NCBI GenBank assembly: GCA_963682025.1
Contig: OY821521.1
Coordinates: 119,203,520-119,267,519 of the forward strand
DNA length: 64,000 bases
Reading direction: 5' to 3'
Source: Cordilura impudica
Taxonomy: Eukaryota > Arthropoda > Insecta > Diptera > Scathophagidae
The position numbers and the translations under genes are program-made. The notes beneath the pieces are model-generated. The model did no database searches, was not told the origin of the DNA, and saw nothing but the letters and a program-made list of their open reading frames with translations. Shown here one piece after another: positions 20,994 through 31,311 of this stretch (the first letter of the stretch is position 1; each line of letters starts with the position of its first letter).

Positions 20994-23900
20994 GCACGAC
21001 TGAATTATCTAACTCCACACCTTTCTCCGATAACATCAACAAAGAAGCAGTAGTACTAGGTAAAATTATAAGAAGCTCAGCAAACAAAACAATGCCGATA
21101 AGTCAAGGCCCGAAACAAAACAACCAAAACAACCCGCTATGGTTCAACACTCACATTGCAATGCTTATTAAAGAAAAAAACAAAGCCTGGAAGCTTTTTA
21201 GAAGAAGAAACACTCTATCACATGCTGTAAATTATAGGAAAAATTGTGCATTAGTGCGCAAAGCCTGCAGAGAAACCAAACGAAAAACTTGGGAAAACTT
21301 TTTAAATTCAATCAACCCCCAAGCAGACTCTAGAACATTGTGGAATAAAGTAAGAAAAATAACGTCAACCAGGTCAATCGGGTTTCCTTCAATTTATCAA
21401 GAAAATCAAATTTTATCGCACCCTGAAGAGATAGGAGATGCATTTGCAAAATCGTGGTGTTCAATTGGCTCCAACAATTCGTTTAGTTCCACAATTATAC
21501 AAGAAAAAAATCAGCTGGACATTGATCTTCTTAGCAACAATTCTAACGAAATTCTCAGTTTAAATGAACCAATATCCAAAATTGATTTAAAAAATGCACT
21601 GCAAAAATGTAAGGGTTCAACACCAGGCTTGGATAAAATCAGCTATGCAATGATAAAGAACTCCTCAATAACTTTCAAATTAAGACTTTGCAAATTATAT
21701 ACCAATATTTTGACTAAAGGAATATACCCCCATGCATGGAAACATGCCGTTTTATCACCAATTCCAAAACCTGGAAAAAACTTAAATAGCACCGAGGGAT
21801 ATAGACCAATCTCACTGTTGTCCGTCATATCGAAGGTGTTAGACAAAATCATTTCACAACGATTGTGGAAACACTGCCAAACCAGTATAGTAAATGAACA
21901 GCATGCATACCTACCCAACAGAGGAGTATTCACATTAGTTCACCAAATTGAGAGTAAAATAAAGGAAAATGTAGGAAAAAACAAACACTCGGTCATTTTG
22001 TCAGAAGATCTGGAAAAAGCATTTGACAAAGTTGTCAATTTCGTTGTTATACAAGAATTACACAAATGGGGTGTACCAAAAAATTTATTAAAACTTGTAC
22101 ATTCTTTTCTTTCTCATAGAAAAATATCAGTAAGAGTAGATGGTTTTCTATCTAAGGCATGCAGATTAGATAATGGAGTCCCACAGGGCTCTCCACTTTC
22201 TGTGGTACTGTACACAGCATACGTAAACTCATTATTAGTAAAACTTAAAAGACTCAATGGCATTGACCACATATCGATATACGCAGACAACATATTTGTC
22301 ATAATTTCAGGCACACATAATGAAATCGCTACATCTCTAAATCGGTGCGATTTAGAAATAAACGAATGGACAAATAATACAGGAGCATCTATCCCCATAA
22401 ACAAATGTGAAATAATTCATGTTTGCAAAAAATACAAATGTAATTTAACATCCTTTCATATAAGAGGACAAAATATCCCAACAAAGTCCGAATTGAGAAT
22501 CCTCGGTATAACATTTACAAAAAATATTCTTTGGAACAAACATATACAGAACAACATCGATAAATTAAAAAGAACCAATAATCTCTTAAAAATAGTTTGT
22601 ACCAAACAGAAAGGTCCTCATATGGAAACTGCAATTTCAATTTGCCGCACGTTGACAGAGGGCATTATTCAGCACTGTATAACAATGTATGGCTGGACAA
22701 CAAAAACAAACATAAACAAGATAAACGCCAGCATAAACAGATGTTTTCGCACAGCTACAGGCATTCTTCAGGCAACTCCTATGGATGCGTTAAGAATAGA
22801 AGCCAAAATAAATGACTTCGAAACCATCTTAAAAAGACAATCCATCAAGCTATTAGCTAAAGGGATAACTAACATCAACCACGGCTTATACGAGCAGATC
22901 TGGAAATGTATGGACCTGGAGGAATTGCCCTATCCTTGTAGTATAAAACACATAATAAATTATGCCAAGGAAATGCAGATACCACTTCCATCTCGATCAA
23001 GTATTACAACAACAAAAAATCCATCTAATGCCAAATTAATCATTAATACTACACTTAACTCTATTAAAAAAGATGGAATTAATCTAGATATTTTCCAGCA
23101 ACTATACTTAAGAGAAAAGGAAAAATATAATACTAACACCACAATATTTACCGATGGGTCTTTTTCTAATGGAAACACCTCATATGCTGTCGTTGAACAA
23201 AACAATGAAAACTTCGAAACCATTAAACAATCTATTCTTCCTAATCATGCAGGCATTTTCGCAGCCGAACTAGCAGCCATAAGGCACGCTGTATGCTATG
23301 CATCAAAAAAACGAGAAAAATCTTTGATATGTACTGACAGTCTTAGTGCAGTCAAATCACTAAAACTTGATAGCGAAAGCAGAAAATTTGTACTCGGTAA
23401 TTCCATATTGCTTAATGAAATTATTATCCTTTGGATTCCAGGACACGTAGGGATCAAAGGTAACGAATCCGCTGACAAAGCTGCTAAAAATGCAAACAAT
23501 CATCCATTAATTACAGAAGTACCACCTTTTGTGCCTGTGATATCAAACTTCCATAAACACCTTCAACTAGAGCTCCAACAACAACGATGGAGTACATCAA
23601 ACAACTTTTTAAAATCTCACAACAGCAGTACGTCACGACCTTCTTACAATAAACACTTCAGCAGGAAAGACTGCATCACAATAGCCAGAATCAGGGTTGG
23701 AACAACAATATTTAGCACACAACATTTTTTTGAAAGAACGCAACGAAGGCAATGTGAAAATTGCTCAGAGGAACTTACAATAAGTCACATCTTCAAAGAT
23801 TGTCCCATAAGCTCAACAAATGAACCACTTGAAGAAGTACTCAACTGCAATAACAAGAACACAGTAACAAAAATTAAGAATATCCTTAGACTTGCCAATG

Positions 23901-24007
23901 TATTAAATGAAATTTAAATTCAAAATATATAGTGTAATGGCCTAGTAGCCCACACTATTTCTTCTTTGTATTTTATAAATTTATCTTTATATAATACTTT
24001 CAATAAA

Positions 24008-24039
<32 letters not shown>

Positions 24040-24041
24040 AC
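20994..24041 (+). mobile_element. I-clade LINE, 5'-truncated, with TAA-type tail
   Basis: The open frame begins directly after a TAA run, lacks the endonuclease domain and ends with AATAAATAAATAAATAATAATAAT at about 24,003-24,038. The I-factor group typically ends in TAA repeats and encodes RT plus RNase H, as here. I could not define a TSD. Confidence 0.8.
21092..23917 (+). CDS. I-clade ORF2 fragment: reverse transcriptase + RNase H (941 codons, open)
   Basis: No stop in 941 codons; the frame stays open upstream to about 20,993, so the ATG at 21,092 is simply the first Met. RT: PGLDKISYAMIK, GYRPISLLSVISKVLDK, SEDLEKAFDKV, NGVPQGSPLSVVLY, and at residues 397-400 YADN in place of YADD. RNase H: TIFTDGSFSNG, AAELAAIRHA, CTDSLSAVKS and GHVGIKGNESADKAAK (D-E-D-D set complete). 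C-terminal zinc-like CENCSEELTISHIFKDC. The endonuclease is absent (5' truncation). The YADN change (AAC at 22,289-22,291) should cripple polymerase activity. Otherwise a young copy. Confidence 0.85.
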   Translation: MPISQGPKQNNQNNPLWFNTHIAMLIKEKNKAWKLFRRRNTLSHAVNYRKNCALVRKACRETKRKTWENFLNSINPQADSRTLWNKVRKITSTRSIGFPSIYQENQILSHPEEIGDAFAKSWCSIGSNNSFSSTIIQEKNQLDIDLLSNNSNEILSLNEPISKIDLKNALQKCKGSTPGLDKISYAMIKNSSITFKLRLCKLYTNILTKGIYPHAWKHAVLSPIPKPGKNLNSTEGYRPISLLSVISKVLDKIISQRLWKHCQTSIVNEQHAYLPNRGVFTLVHQIESKIKENVGKNKHSVILSEDLEKAFDKVVNFVVIQELHKWGVPKNLLKLVHSFLSHRKISVRVDGFLSKACRLDNGVPQGSPLSVVLYTAYVNSLLVKLKRLNGIDHISIYADNIFVIISGTHNEIATSLNRCDLEINEWTNNTGASIPINKCEIIHVCKKYKCNLTSFHIRGQNIPTKSELRILGITFTKNILWNKHIQNNIDKLKRTNNLLKIVCTKQKGPHMETAISICRTLTEGIIQHCITMYGWTTKTNINKINASINRCFRTATGILQATPMDALRIEAKINDFETILKRQSIKLLAKGITNINHGLYEQIWKCMDLEELPYPCSIKHIINYAKEMQIPLPSRSSITTTKNPSNAKLIINTTLNSIKKDGINLDIFQQLYLREKEKYNTNTTIFTDGSFSNGNTSYAVVEQNNENFETIKQSILPNHAGIFAAELAAIRHAVCYASKKREKSLICTDSLSAVKSLKLDSESRKFVLGNSILLNEIIILWIPGHVGIKGNESADKAAKNANNHPLITEVPPFVPVISNFHKHLQLELQQQRWSTSNNFLKSHNSSTSRPSYNKHFSRKDCITIARIRVGTTIFSTQHFFERTQRRQCENCSEELTISHIFKDCPISSTNEPLEEVLNCNNKNTVTKIKNILRLANVLNEI

Positions 24042-25752
24042 AATATTACAACATTTTCCGCCTGCGTATGGGTCACACACTCACCACACAAAAACATCTA
24101 ATAAACAGCAACTTTAACAACTGTGGATCAATAGTTACAGTAAAATACGTTTTATCAACTTGCCCTAATTAAAAAAGTCTCCAAACCAAATAACTATTCA
24201 ACAATGGTCGCAATCCACTTAAGGAACCTTCCATTGATAGCATTAATTATATTTTATTTTAATATAAATATTTTATATTGAATATAAATATTTGAATCAA
24301 GTACTTAATAATAGCCGATGTCCCGGCAGCCAATGCTAGTATCTTTATATATTAGTCTTATATTCATATAAGTTTAATATCATGTAAATAAATAAATAAA
24401 TAATTTATGTATGTCATAAAAACTATATATATTTATTTATATCATAAAAAGTAACAAGTTTTATTTCTTATTCAGTGAATGCTACACTAACATTAAGTAT
24501 TCAAACACTATAATACGATTAAATTTGGATTATAATTATGAATCTCTGTGCGTAGTTTATGTGTTTATTTCAGAAATGAAAACATTTTCCAACATGACCA
24601 ATACTTAAAATCATGTATGAACATTTTCATTTAAATAATAAAGAACAAAAAGTTTTTAATATGTTCAAAATTGCACTAATACTAAAAAAATCTAGCCTTA
24701 TTAAATATTTGCTATATATTATTACGAACTAAAAGTAGATACCCAACTGTAATACATTCTTTCAGTAATACAAATTAATTTAAACATAATATGACATATA
24801 CCACTAAACTTGTATTATTCTCAAAAATGTTATTACAAACCAGAACAGATTTTCGATAGGAATGCCTACAGGATATTTATAGCTATGCATATTGAATAAG
24901 TGTAACGGATATAATTCGTCTGCGACAGTATGGGGCGACCAATGTTATGCCCTCTGTATATTACATATATTAGAATGAGCATTCGTGTATATGCCTGACC
25001 ACAGATGTATACATAAATTATACATATACATGTAAGTTTCAGTACATTCCATACACATGATTTAGGCATAGGTTAACTGATTAAAGCACTTATGATAACA
25101 TTGATTTTTAATTAAATTCTGGAGATTTTTAATTCTTTTCTTTAAATTATTAATTACGTTATACTTGTATTACCTTCTTACTTTCCATTCCATAATATAG
25201 TCGTCTGGTTTGCTTCTTAATGCAAACTTGAAAATTTGTAATTTTTGTTTTTAACACTTATTCTCTGTTTGCAAACTATTTTATTAAATTATGTATATTA
25301 ATATAATTTTATTTATGCAGATTTCATTTATAACATTTTTCATTCGCGACGCTTTATTTTCCAACATATTAACATAAAATGTACGAATACACAGTGGATT
25401 CACCAAAACAAAAGAACGGTATAGAGAAAAGTGCCATTGGAAGTAAATACACAAACAACCACCGCAATTTAGGTGTTGCCAATATTATTTATTTATTTGC
25501 TTATACAAAGAACTACATTCCTTTCATATCAAATATTTTCATTATAATTACAAATGCGGCTAAATTTTATATTTGTGATGTATTAATTAACTTCACTTTT
25601 GTTGCTATTTCGATCTAAAATTTTCAATTGGAAGTATAATTTCACAAGATGCCAGATTCAATGTATTGTTTTCATATATACATATAAAATAATGTAATAT
25701 CGCCAATACATTTTTATAGTCTGGCATTGGCATGCAAGTAAACAAATAAAAC
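24042..25752. other. Non-coding AT-rich stretch
   Basis: Contains a second AAATAAATAAATAAATAA run at 24,387-24,404 preceded by a GATGTCCCGGCAGCC block (24,319). This looks like the 3' tail of another LINE. No convincing ORF elsewhere; short frames (for example 24,866-25,069) show no domain. Confidence 0.4.
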
Positions 25753-25755
25753 TTA

Positions 25756-26256
25756 AGGTGTGTTTACACTATGTGTATTTTCCATGTGTAAATTCAGTTT
25801 TACGATCCATACGTAATTCCGTGTGTGTGTCAAAATTGCCGTTTTACATACGATTCATAATTTTTGCGTTCAAACGTACATATGTATTTCCGTATGACAT
25901 AACCTCTAAATGTAAACAACAGCTGATTTAATTTGTGAATTTACAAAAAATTATTGTTAAAAATAAAGTTATATATTTTATATATTTTTTAATTGTTAAT
26001 TAATATTAAATAATTTATTTTTCTCTCAATATTAATCTTTATAATTTACTCTGTTTTTCTTTCGCCACAAACAGTGTTGTATTTTCATATGTTTATCTTG
26101 TCAAAATAGAACCTGCTCTAATTGAAAAATTTACATATGTCTTGCAAAATGTGTTGTACATAAACAATGTTTGAAAGGGTTCACACTATGTGTACAAATT
26201 ACACGTGCTAAAAAAATACGAAAAACACGAGCAAAACACGTAGTGTGAACGCAGCT
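25756..26256. mobile_element. Harbinger-like MITE (501 bp) with TTA target duplication
   Basis: Ends AGGTGTGTTTACACTATGTG and, inverted, AGCTGCGTTCACACTACGTG. TTA on both sides (25,753-25,755; 26,257-26,259). The inner part (CATAACCTCTAAATGTAAAC) is shared with the MITE inside family J, so it is the same family at greater distance. Confidence 0.8.
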
Positions 26257-26742
26257 TTAGCCGTTGGTGACAACTGTGTATGTTTTTGTGGATATTTATC
26301 TGCACGATTTTCAATTCAGCGGTTAGTAATTTTTATCCCCATTTAGTTTTAAAAATAGTATATACCCAGCCAATTGTTTTTACTATTCATTATCGAAATG
26401 AAGAACCTATTGATTTATGCATACAGTGAACTGGGACCAGAATTTGAGATAAGAAACTTTTACGATTTGTATTCAATTGTAAAATTAAAAATAAAAACTT
26501 AATCAGAATATGTACGTAACATTTAACATTTATTTTAAAACTGAATTATACGAAGAACAATTTCTGAAAGTTCAACAAAATTACTGGTCAGTAAACCAGA
26601 AAATCTGTGCAACACATATCTTATCTTTTTTTTGAGTGAGTTCTTTTAACTTACATTTTTATCAAAAGTAATTTCATTTGTGTTAGAACTAAATCAATAT
26701 ATAAATACACGTCATTTTTCTGCTACCCTACTTTTACGTTTC
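26257..26742. other. Non-coding spacer with one small open frame
   Basis: A 34-codon frame at about 26,398 (MKNLLIYAYSELGPEFEIRN) is preceded by no clear signal and matches nothing I recognise. The rest is AT-rich and unassigned. Confidence 0.3.
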
Positions 26743-27156
26743 GGCTTAAGTCTAGTTTACGGGCTACACCCCGATCGGTTCTAAATGTTTAGCACTTTTT
26801 TGGCGGTCGAGCCTTTTTTCGATGTTATGGACCAACAAAGTTTTGACTTTATTTGTATATAACTTTGTTACTAATTCTCGGATTTCAACAATATATATAT
26901 CATTGGAAAGCTTACTTGAGTGCCTTTCATGGTATATCACAATTCGAAATCAATTCACCCATTATGAACCTATTAATTTTTGGGATTTAAAATTTTTTTT
27001 TTTCGAAAACGTCCCAATATCTCATAAAATGATCTATACAACAACTGAATGAAATCTGGGTCCACTAGATTCATTTCGATGTATGTTTTGACCTCTTAGC
27101 CCTTTCAGGACCGGATATATTAGGGATTTTACCTACACTTTTTGCTTTTTTATAAC
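26743..27156. mobile_element. FB copy 3: left inverted-repeat arm
   Basis: GGCTTAAGTCTAG start, then the FB arm with diverged hairpin (ACGGGCTACACCCCG), TATAACTTTGTTA, ATCTCATAAAATG and CCCTTTCAGGACCGGATATA in FB order. The arm ends where family A RT sequence begins at 27,157. The matching right arm appears to be at about 35,560-35,758 plus 50,465-50,495. Confidence 0.65.
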
Positions 27157-27997
27157 AAAACCAGATTGATATTTTGAAAATAAATTATGATTTTCCATAT
27201 ATTTTTCCAACTGTTCTTTTACGACTTTTTTTGTTATTTTTTTCACATGTTTTTAACATATTTATGGGACGATATTCATCGCATTTTTTCGTCTTTGCCA
27301 CTTTTTCTACTGGGATAACCATAGTTTCCTTCCAATTTTCTTGGAACTGCCCTGTTTCAAATGATTTATTTACAGTTTCGAGTAAAATTTTTCCAGTTAT
27401 ATGCATTATCAAGAATAATTTTTGTTGATACTTTACAGTAATCCGGTTTGTTTTTTAATTTACTATATTTTTAAGGTCTGAAATTGTTATTGCACTAAAT
27501 TCAAATCTTTGGTTGGTCATAAGCATTTGACTGGTATACTGCACATCGAGTACGTTATTATCTTAATACTATCCACAAAATATTTGTTGAAGTTATTAGC
27601 TTTTTGAATATTTTCCTTAAATTCTACGTTTTTAAATATCACAGATTTTATCACATTTTGGCTTTTCTTTATGACTAAGTCCTTTATTTCTTTCCACATT
27701 TGTTTTTGGTGCTTTGCATTATTTATTTGATTGTTAATGTATTAATATTTTTCATTTTCAATTTTAACCTTGTACAAACTGATTTGTAATTTGCCCATGC
27801 TTCGGTAGTGTTTTCAAATTTAGCAATATTTTTGTCTCTTTTTATAGCACGTAATTCATCATTAAACCATTTATTAACTTTATTTTGTTTATTAATTGTT
27901 TTTTTAACGTAAACTTTTGTACCGGCTCCTCCAAGCATTCATCAAGCGTGAGTACATTTTGATTAACATTCATATTTTCTTGAAAGCACATTTTTTG
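27157..27997 (-). pseudogene. Family A third copy: RT fingers region, 3'-truncated
   Basis: - strand frames 27,699-27,517 (MWKEIKDLVIKKSQNVIKSV) and 27,412-27,185 (FETGQFQENWKETMVIPVEK) align with family A 6,593-6,060 at clearly lower identity. It stops at the codons matching YQSGF. The palm, thumb and tail are missing, and FB sequence starts there. LINEs usually lose 5' rather than 3' sequence, so this truncation is not a normal insertion product. Confidence 0.7.
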
Positions 27998-28008
27998 ACT
28001 TAGCTCCC
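27998..28008. repeat. 11-bp target-site duplication of J2, left
   Basis: ACTTAGCTCCC, repeated exactly at 30,569-30,579. Confidence 0.9.
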
Positions 28009-30568
28009 CTTTTTTGGTGACCTAAATGCCAAACATTGTTCTTGGAATTGCCGTTCAAATAATACGGCAGGAATCGCACCGAACAATCTACAGCAATCAA
28101 GCAATTTTTTCATACACTATCCTAATAGTCCAACCCTATTCCCCCATCAACAAAATCGCGAAGCATCCACAGTCGATATTATTTTAAGCAACTCCACTTT
28201 AAATATAGATGTAAAAACAATGGATTACGAAATACCATCAGACCATCGCCCCATTATATGTACACTTAAAAGATCAATGGCCTTGCAGGTTGACCTCAAT
28301 TATTATGATTATAGTGCAACCAACTGGAACATTTATATGAATTTTTTAGACAATAAAATTACATTATTTTCCGATATATACAATACCAAGGCAGTAATTG
28401 ATCAGGAAATCCAAAAATTTATAACTGTAGTTTTCGAAGCAAGGGATGCGTCTACACCTAAAATAACTCAACAAAATAATTACACATTACCAGAAAGTAC
28501 TGTGAAATATATAAAACTAAGAAGAAGCTTTAAAAGAAAAAGCCAACGATCTTCAAATATAGCCGAGCAAACTTTTTATAATCAATGTACTAAGTTTCTA
28601 AGCAACATGATTGATAAAAGTATTAATTCGGAGCGCAATAAGAAATGGTCTCAATTATTATCCAGTTTAAAACCAGGTGATAAATCATTTTGGAAAATAA
28701 GCAGGAACTTGCGAGGAAAAGGAAAAAATCAAATTGCTCACTTTAAAGTTGGAAATACAAAAATAACATCTGATAAGGACAAGGCTGAAGTCCTGGCAAA
28801 TACATTTGTCCAAGCAAATAACCTCACTTCGAACTATAACCACTCGGCAGATACACTAATAAATACAACAGTTAATAATTTTAAGAAGGAAAACCCCAGT
28901 TCTGAATCTGCAATTTATACATCTCTTGAAGAAGTAATGAATATTGTCTCATCAATAAAACCCTCAAAATCCCCTGGTTTTGACAATGTTCCCAACCTTC
29001 TCTTAAAGAAACTACCACTCAAAGCTCTAAAATTACTGGTTATAATATTTAACAGCTGCATCAAACTCAACTATTTCCCAGACCATTTCAAAAACGCTAA
29101 GGTTATAGCTGTCAACAAACCTAGCAAGCCAAAAAATAACCCAAATAGCTATAGACCTATTAGTCTATTAAGTAACTTTGGTAAAATATTTGAAAAAATT
29201 CTACATTCTCGTCTTAGTGAATTTATAACGACCAATTCTATTGTTGCTAAAGAACAATTTGGATTTAAAAAAGGACATAGCACTACTCACCAAATAAACA
29301 GAATTAAAAATCAAATAATCACCAATAAAAACAATAAACGTTCAACGGGTGTAATATTGTTAGATATTGAAAAAGCGTTTGACACCGTTTGGCATAATGG
29401 CCTAGTATTTAAACTTCTTGATGCAAATATACCAAAATATTTATGCAAACTTATTTCAGATTTTATTCACGGCAGAAACTTTAAAGTTGCAATTAATAAT
29501 GAAACATCATCTCCAAAAACCATTACCACAGGGTTACCTCAAGGATCAGTTTTGTCGCCATTGCTTTATTCGATATATACATCTGATTTCAAAGTCCCGA
29601 AATATATGAAAGTTGCGTACTACGCAGATGATACTGCGTTAATTTCTTCAAACAAACTTACAAGTGCACTCCTGAAGAAAATGGAAAAGGGACTTGTAAA
29701 ATGCAGTAAATATTTTCACAAATGGAAAATCAAAATTAATCCAAACAAGACCCAAGCAATAATTTTTCCATTCAACAAATCTCCCAAAAGACTGCCAAGA
29801 CGTCATCTTCTTATTGGAAATAATACCATACATGTACTTAATCATGTCAAATATCTCGGAGTTGTCTTGGACAAAAAGCTTACTTTTAAACAACATATTA
29901 TGGCTACATGCCAAAAAGCTATAAATTCATTTAAAGCATTATGGCCACTGCTAAATAGAAGGTCATTTCTAAACCCCAAAAACAAAAACCTACTCTTCAA
30001 AAGTGTTATAAGGCCAATATTAACATACGCGTGTCCTATTTGGAGTGACGCTGCCAACTGCCACCTAAAACGCTTACAAATTATACAAAACAAATGTCTT
30101 AAAATGATAAATAAAAAGCCCTGGAGATATCCTACAAATCTTCTTCATGAAGAAACAGGTTATGAAAAAATTATCGATTTCATAACAAGGATTAATAACA
30201 ATTACTTTGCCAAAATTGAAAATTCCTCTTACCCACTGATAAGAGAATGTAGAGAATTAACGTAAAATTAAAAAGAAATCACCAAATTGAAAAATATGTG
30301 CTTATAGAGGTCTATTATTTCTAATAAACCTCCTATAAGCACATAAATATTTTCAGATAGTATTTGAATTTATTAAATCATATAAAGGTTTTTTTCTCCC
30401 ATTTTCCTTTAAAAATCATTAAAAATAAAATAAAAACTATTTAATATCTTTAGATCCGTTATATTATTTGTTGCAATATCTATATGTAAAGATAAGATCT
30501 CATATGTGAATATCAAATTTGTTAAAATATGTAAATAAAGGATGAATATATAATTGAAAAAAAAAAAA
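28009..30568 (+). mobile_element. J2: 5'-truncated jockey-clade LINE inside family A
   Basis: Starts within the endonuclease region (GGTGACCTAAATGCCAAAC) and ends in a poly-A at 30,557-30,568 between perfect 11-bp duplications. The RT frame is intact, so this is one of the youngest insertions in the window. It lacks the MITE present in J1. Confidence 0.9.
28220..30265 (+). CDS. J2 ORF2 fragment: end of endonuclease + intact reverse transcriptase
   Basis: 681 open codons. It begins MDYEIPSDHRPIICTLKRSM (the SDH motif of the APE endonuclease). Linker YIKLRRSFKRKSQRSSNIAE. RT with RPISLLSNFGKIFEK, EQFGFKKGHSTTHQ, LLDIEKAFDTVWHNG, TTGLPQGSVLSPLLY, YYADDTALISS at about 29,620, KWKIKINPNKTQ and VKYLGVVLDKKLTFKQH. 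C-terminal C-x..-C-x..-H pattern near ACPIWSDAANCHLKRLQ, ending RECRELT. No RNase H, as usual for jockey-clade LINEs. The 5' half (endonuclease start and ORF1) is missing. Confidence 0.85.
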   Translation: MDYEIPSDHRPIICTLKRSMALQVDLNYYDYSATNWNIYMNFLDNKITLFSDIYNTKAVIDQEIQKFITVVFEARDASTPKITQQNNYTLPESTVKYIKLRRSFKRKSQRSSNIAEQTFYNQCTKFLSNMIDKSINSERNKKWSQLLSSLKPGDKSFWKISRNLRGKGKNQIAHFKVGNTKITSDKDKAEVLANTFVQANNLTSNYNHSADTLINTTVNNFKKENPSSESAIYTSLEEVMNIVSSIKPSKSPGFDNVPNLLLKKLPLKALKLLVIIFNSCIKLNYFPDHFKNAKVIAVNKPSKPKNNPNSYRPISLLSNFGKIFEKILHSRLSEFITTNSIVAKEQFGFKKGHSTTHQINRIKNQIITNKNNKRSTGVILLDIEKAFDTVWHNGLVFKLLDANIPKYLCKLISDFIHGRNFKVAINNETSSPKTITTGLPQGSVLSPLLYSIYTSDFKVPKYMKVAYYADDTALISSNKLTSALLKKMEKGLVKCSKYFHKWKIKINPNKTQAIIFPFNKSPKRLPRRHLLIGNNTIHVLNHVKYLGVVLDKKLTFKQHIMATCQKAINSFKALWPLLNRRSFLNPKNKNLLFKSVIRPILTYACPIWSDAANCHLKRLQIIQNKCLKMINKKPWRYPTNLLHEETGYEKIIDFITRINNNYFAKIENSSYPLIRECRELT

Positions 30569-30579
30569 ACTTAGCTCCC
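30569..30579. repeat. 11-bp target-site duplication of J2, right
   Basis: ACTTAGCTCCC, identical to 27,998-28,008. Confidence 0.9.
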
Positions 30580-31311
30580 TTAAAAATTGGTTTTTGTTAT
30601 ATTTAAAAAATTCTAAAGTGTTTTTTTCTTTTTCGTTGTTTTTTTCTTCATCCTTTATTAATATTTTAAATTTCGTGATCTGATATTTAATTTTGATTAC
30701 AATTTTTCACAGTTATCTTAACGCTGTTTGAATTAACAATCAATTATCGTTCTGGATGTATTTGTTACACGAGTGTATTCATTTACTATTTGTTTAACAC
30801 CATTATCGTTCAATGAACTTTCGATTTTATTTTTTTTTAAAATTATTTGATGACCAATCTATGTTAAAATCTCCTGCCATAATTATATCATTGGTTTCTT
30901 CACACAAATCGTCTAAGGCTTCCTGGAAAATTTCACAGAACTCTGATTCAAAACCACTGGGCGATCTGTCAACTGCTACAATTATCAAGTGTATATTTTT
31001 ACGAATTGCTGTACAAGCTATAATCCAATATTTAGAATTTGACTTTTTTTCGAATTTTTTTGTGACTTTCCATTCTTGTTTGTAGTATATGATTACACCT
31101 CCAGTTCTTGAAGAATTTGAAAACGGTACTAGTTAATTATAATCTTGTAGAGTTATTTCATCTTCGGCAACATCTTCTGTCATATGTGCTTCTGGTAGTT
31201 TAAAAAAAAATCTGGTGTTTCCGTTGCAGCTATTATTTCTACCTGATTAAAATTATTTGCAAGGCCTTGTACGTTTGTATATAAAATATATATATTCTTT
31301 AATTGTTAAAA
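30580..31311 (-). pseudogene. Family A third copy: linker and APE endonuclease
   Basis: On the - strand the GDFNIDW-type segment lies at about 30,850-30,885. Upstream is the RTGGVI-like block (31,090-31,115) and an ET-containing start near 31,190. Multiple stops and frameshifts. It continues the copy interrupted by J2 and ends at the unidentified insertion near 31,312. Confidence 0.55.
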
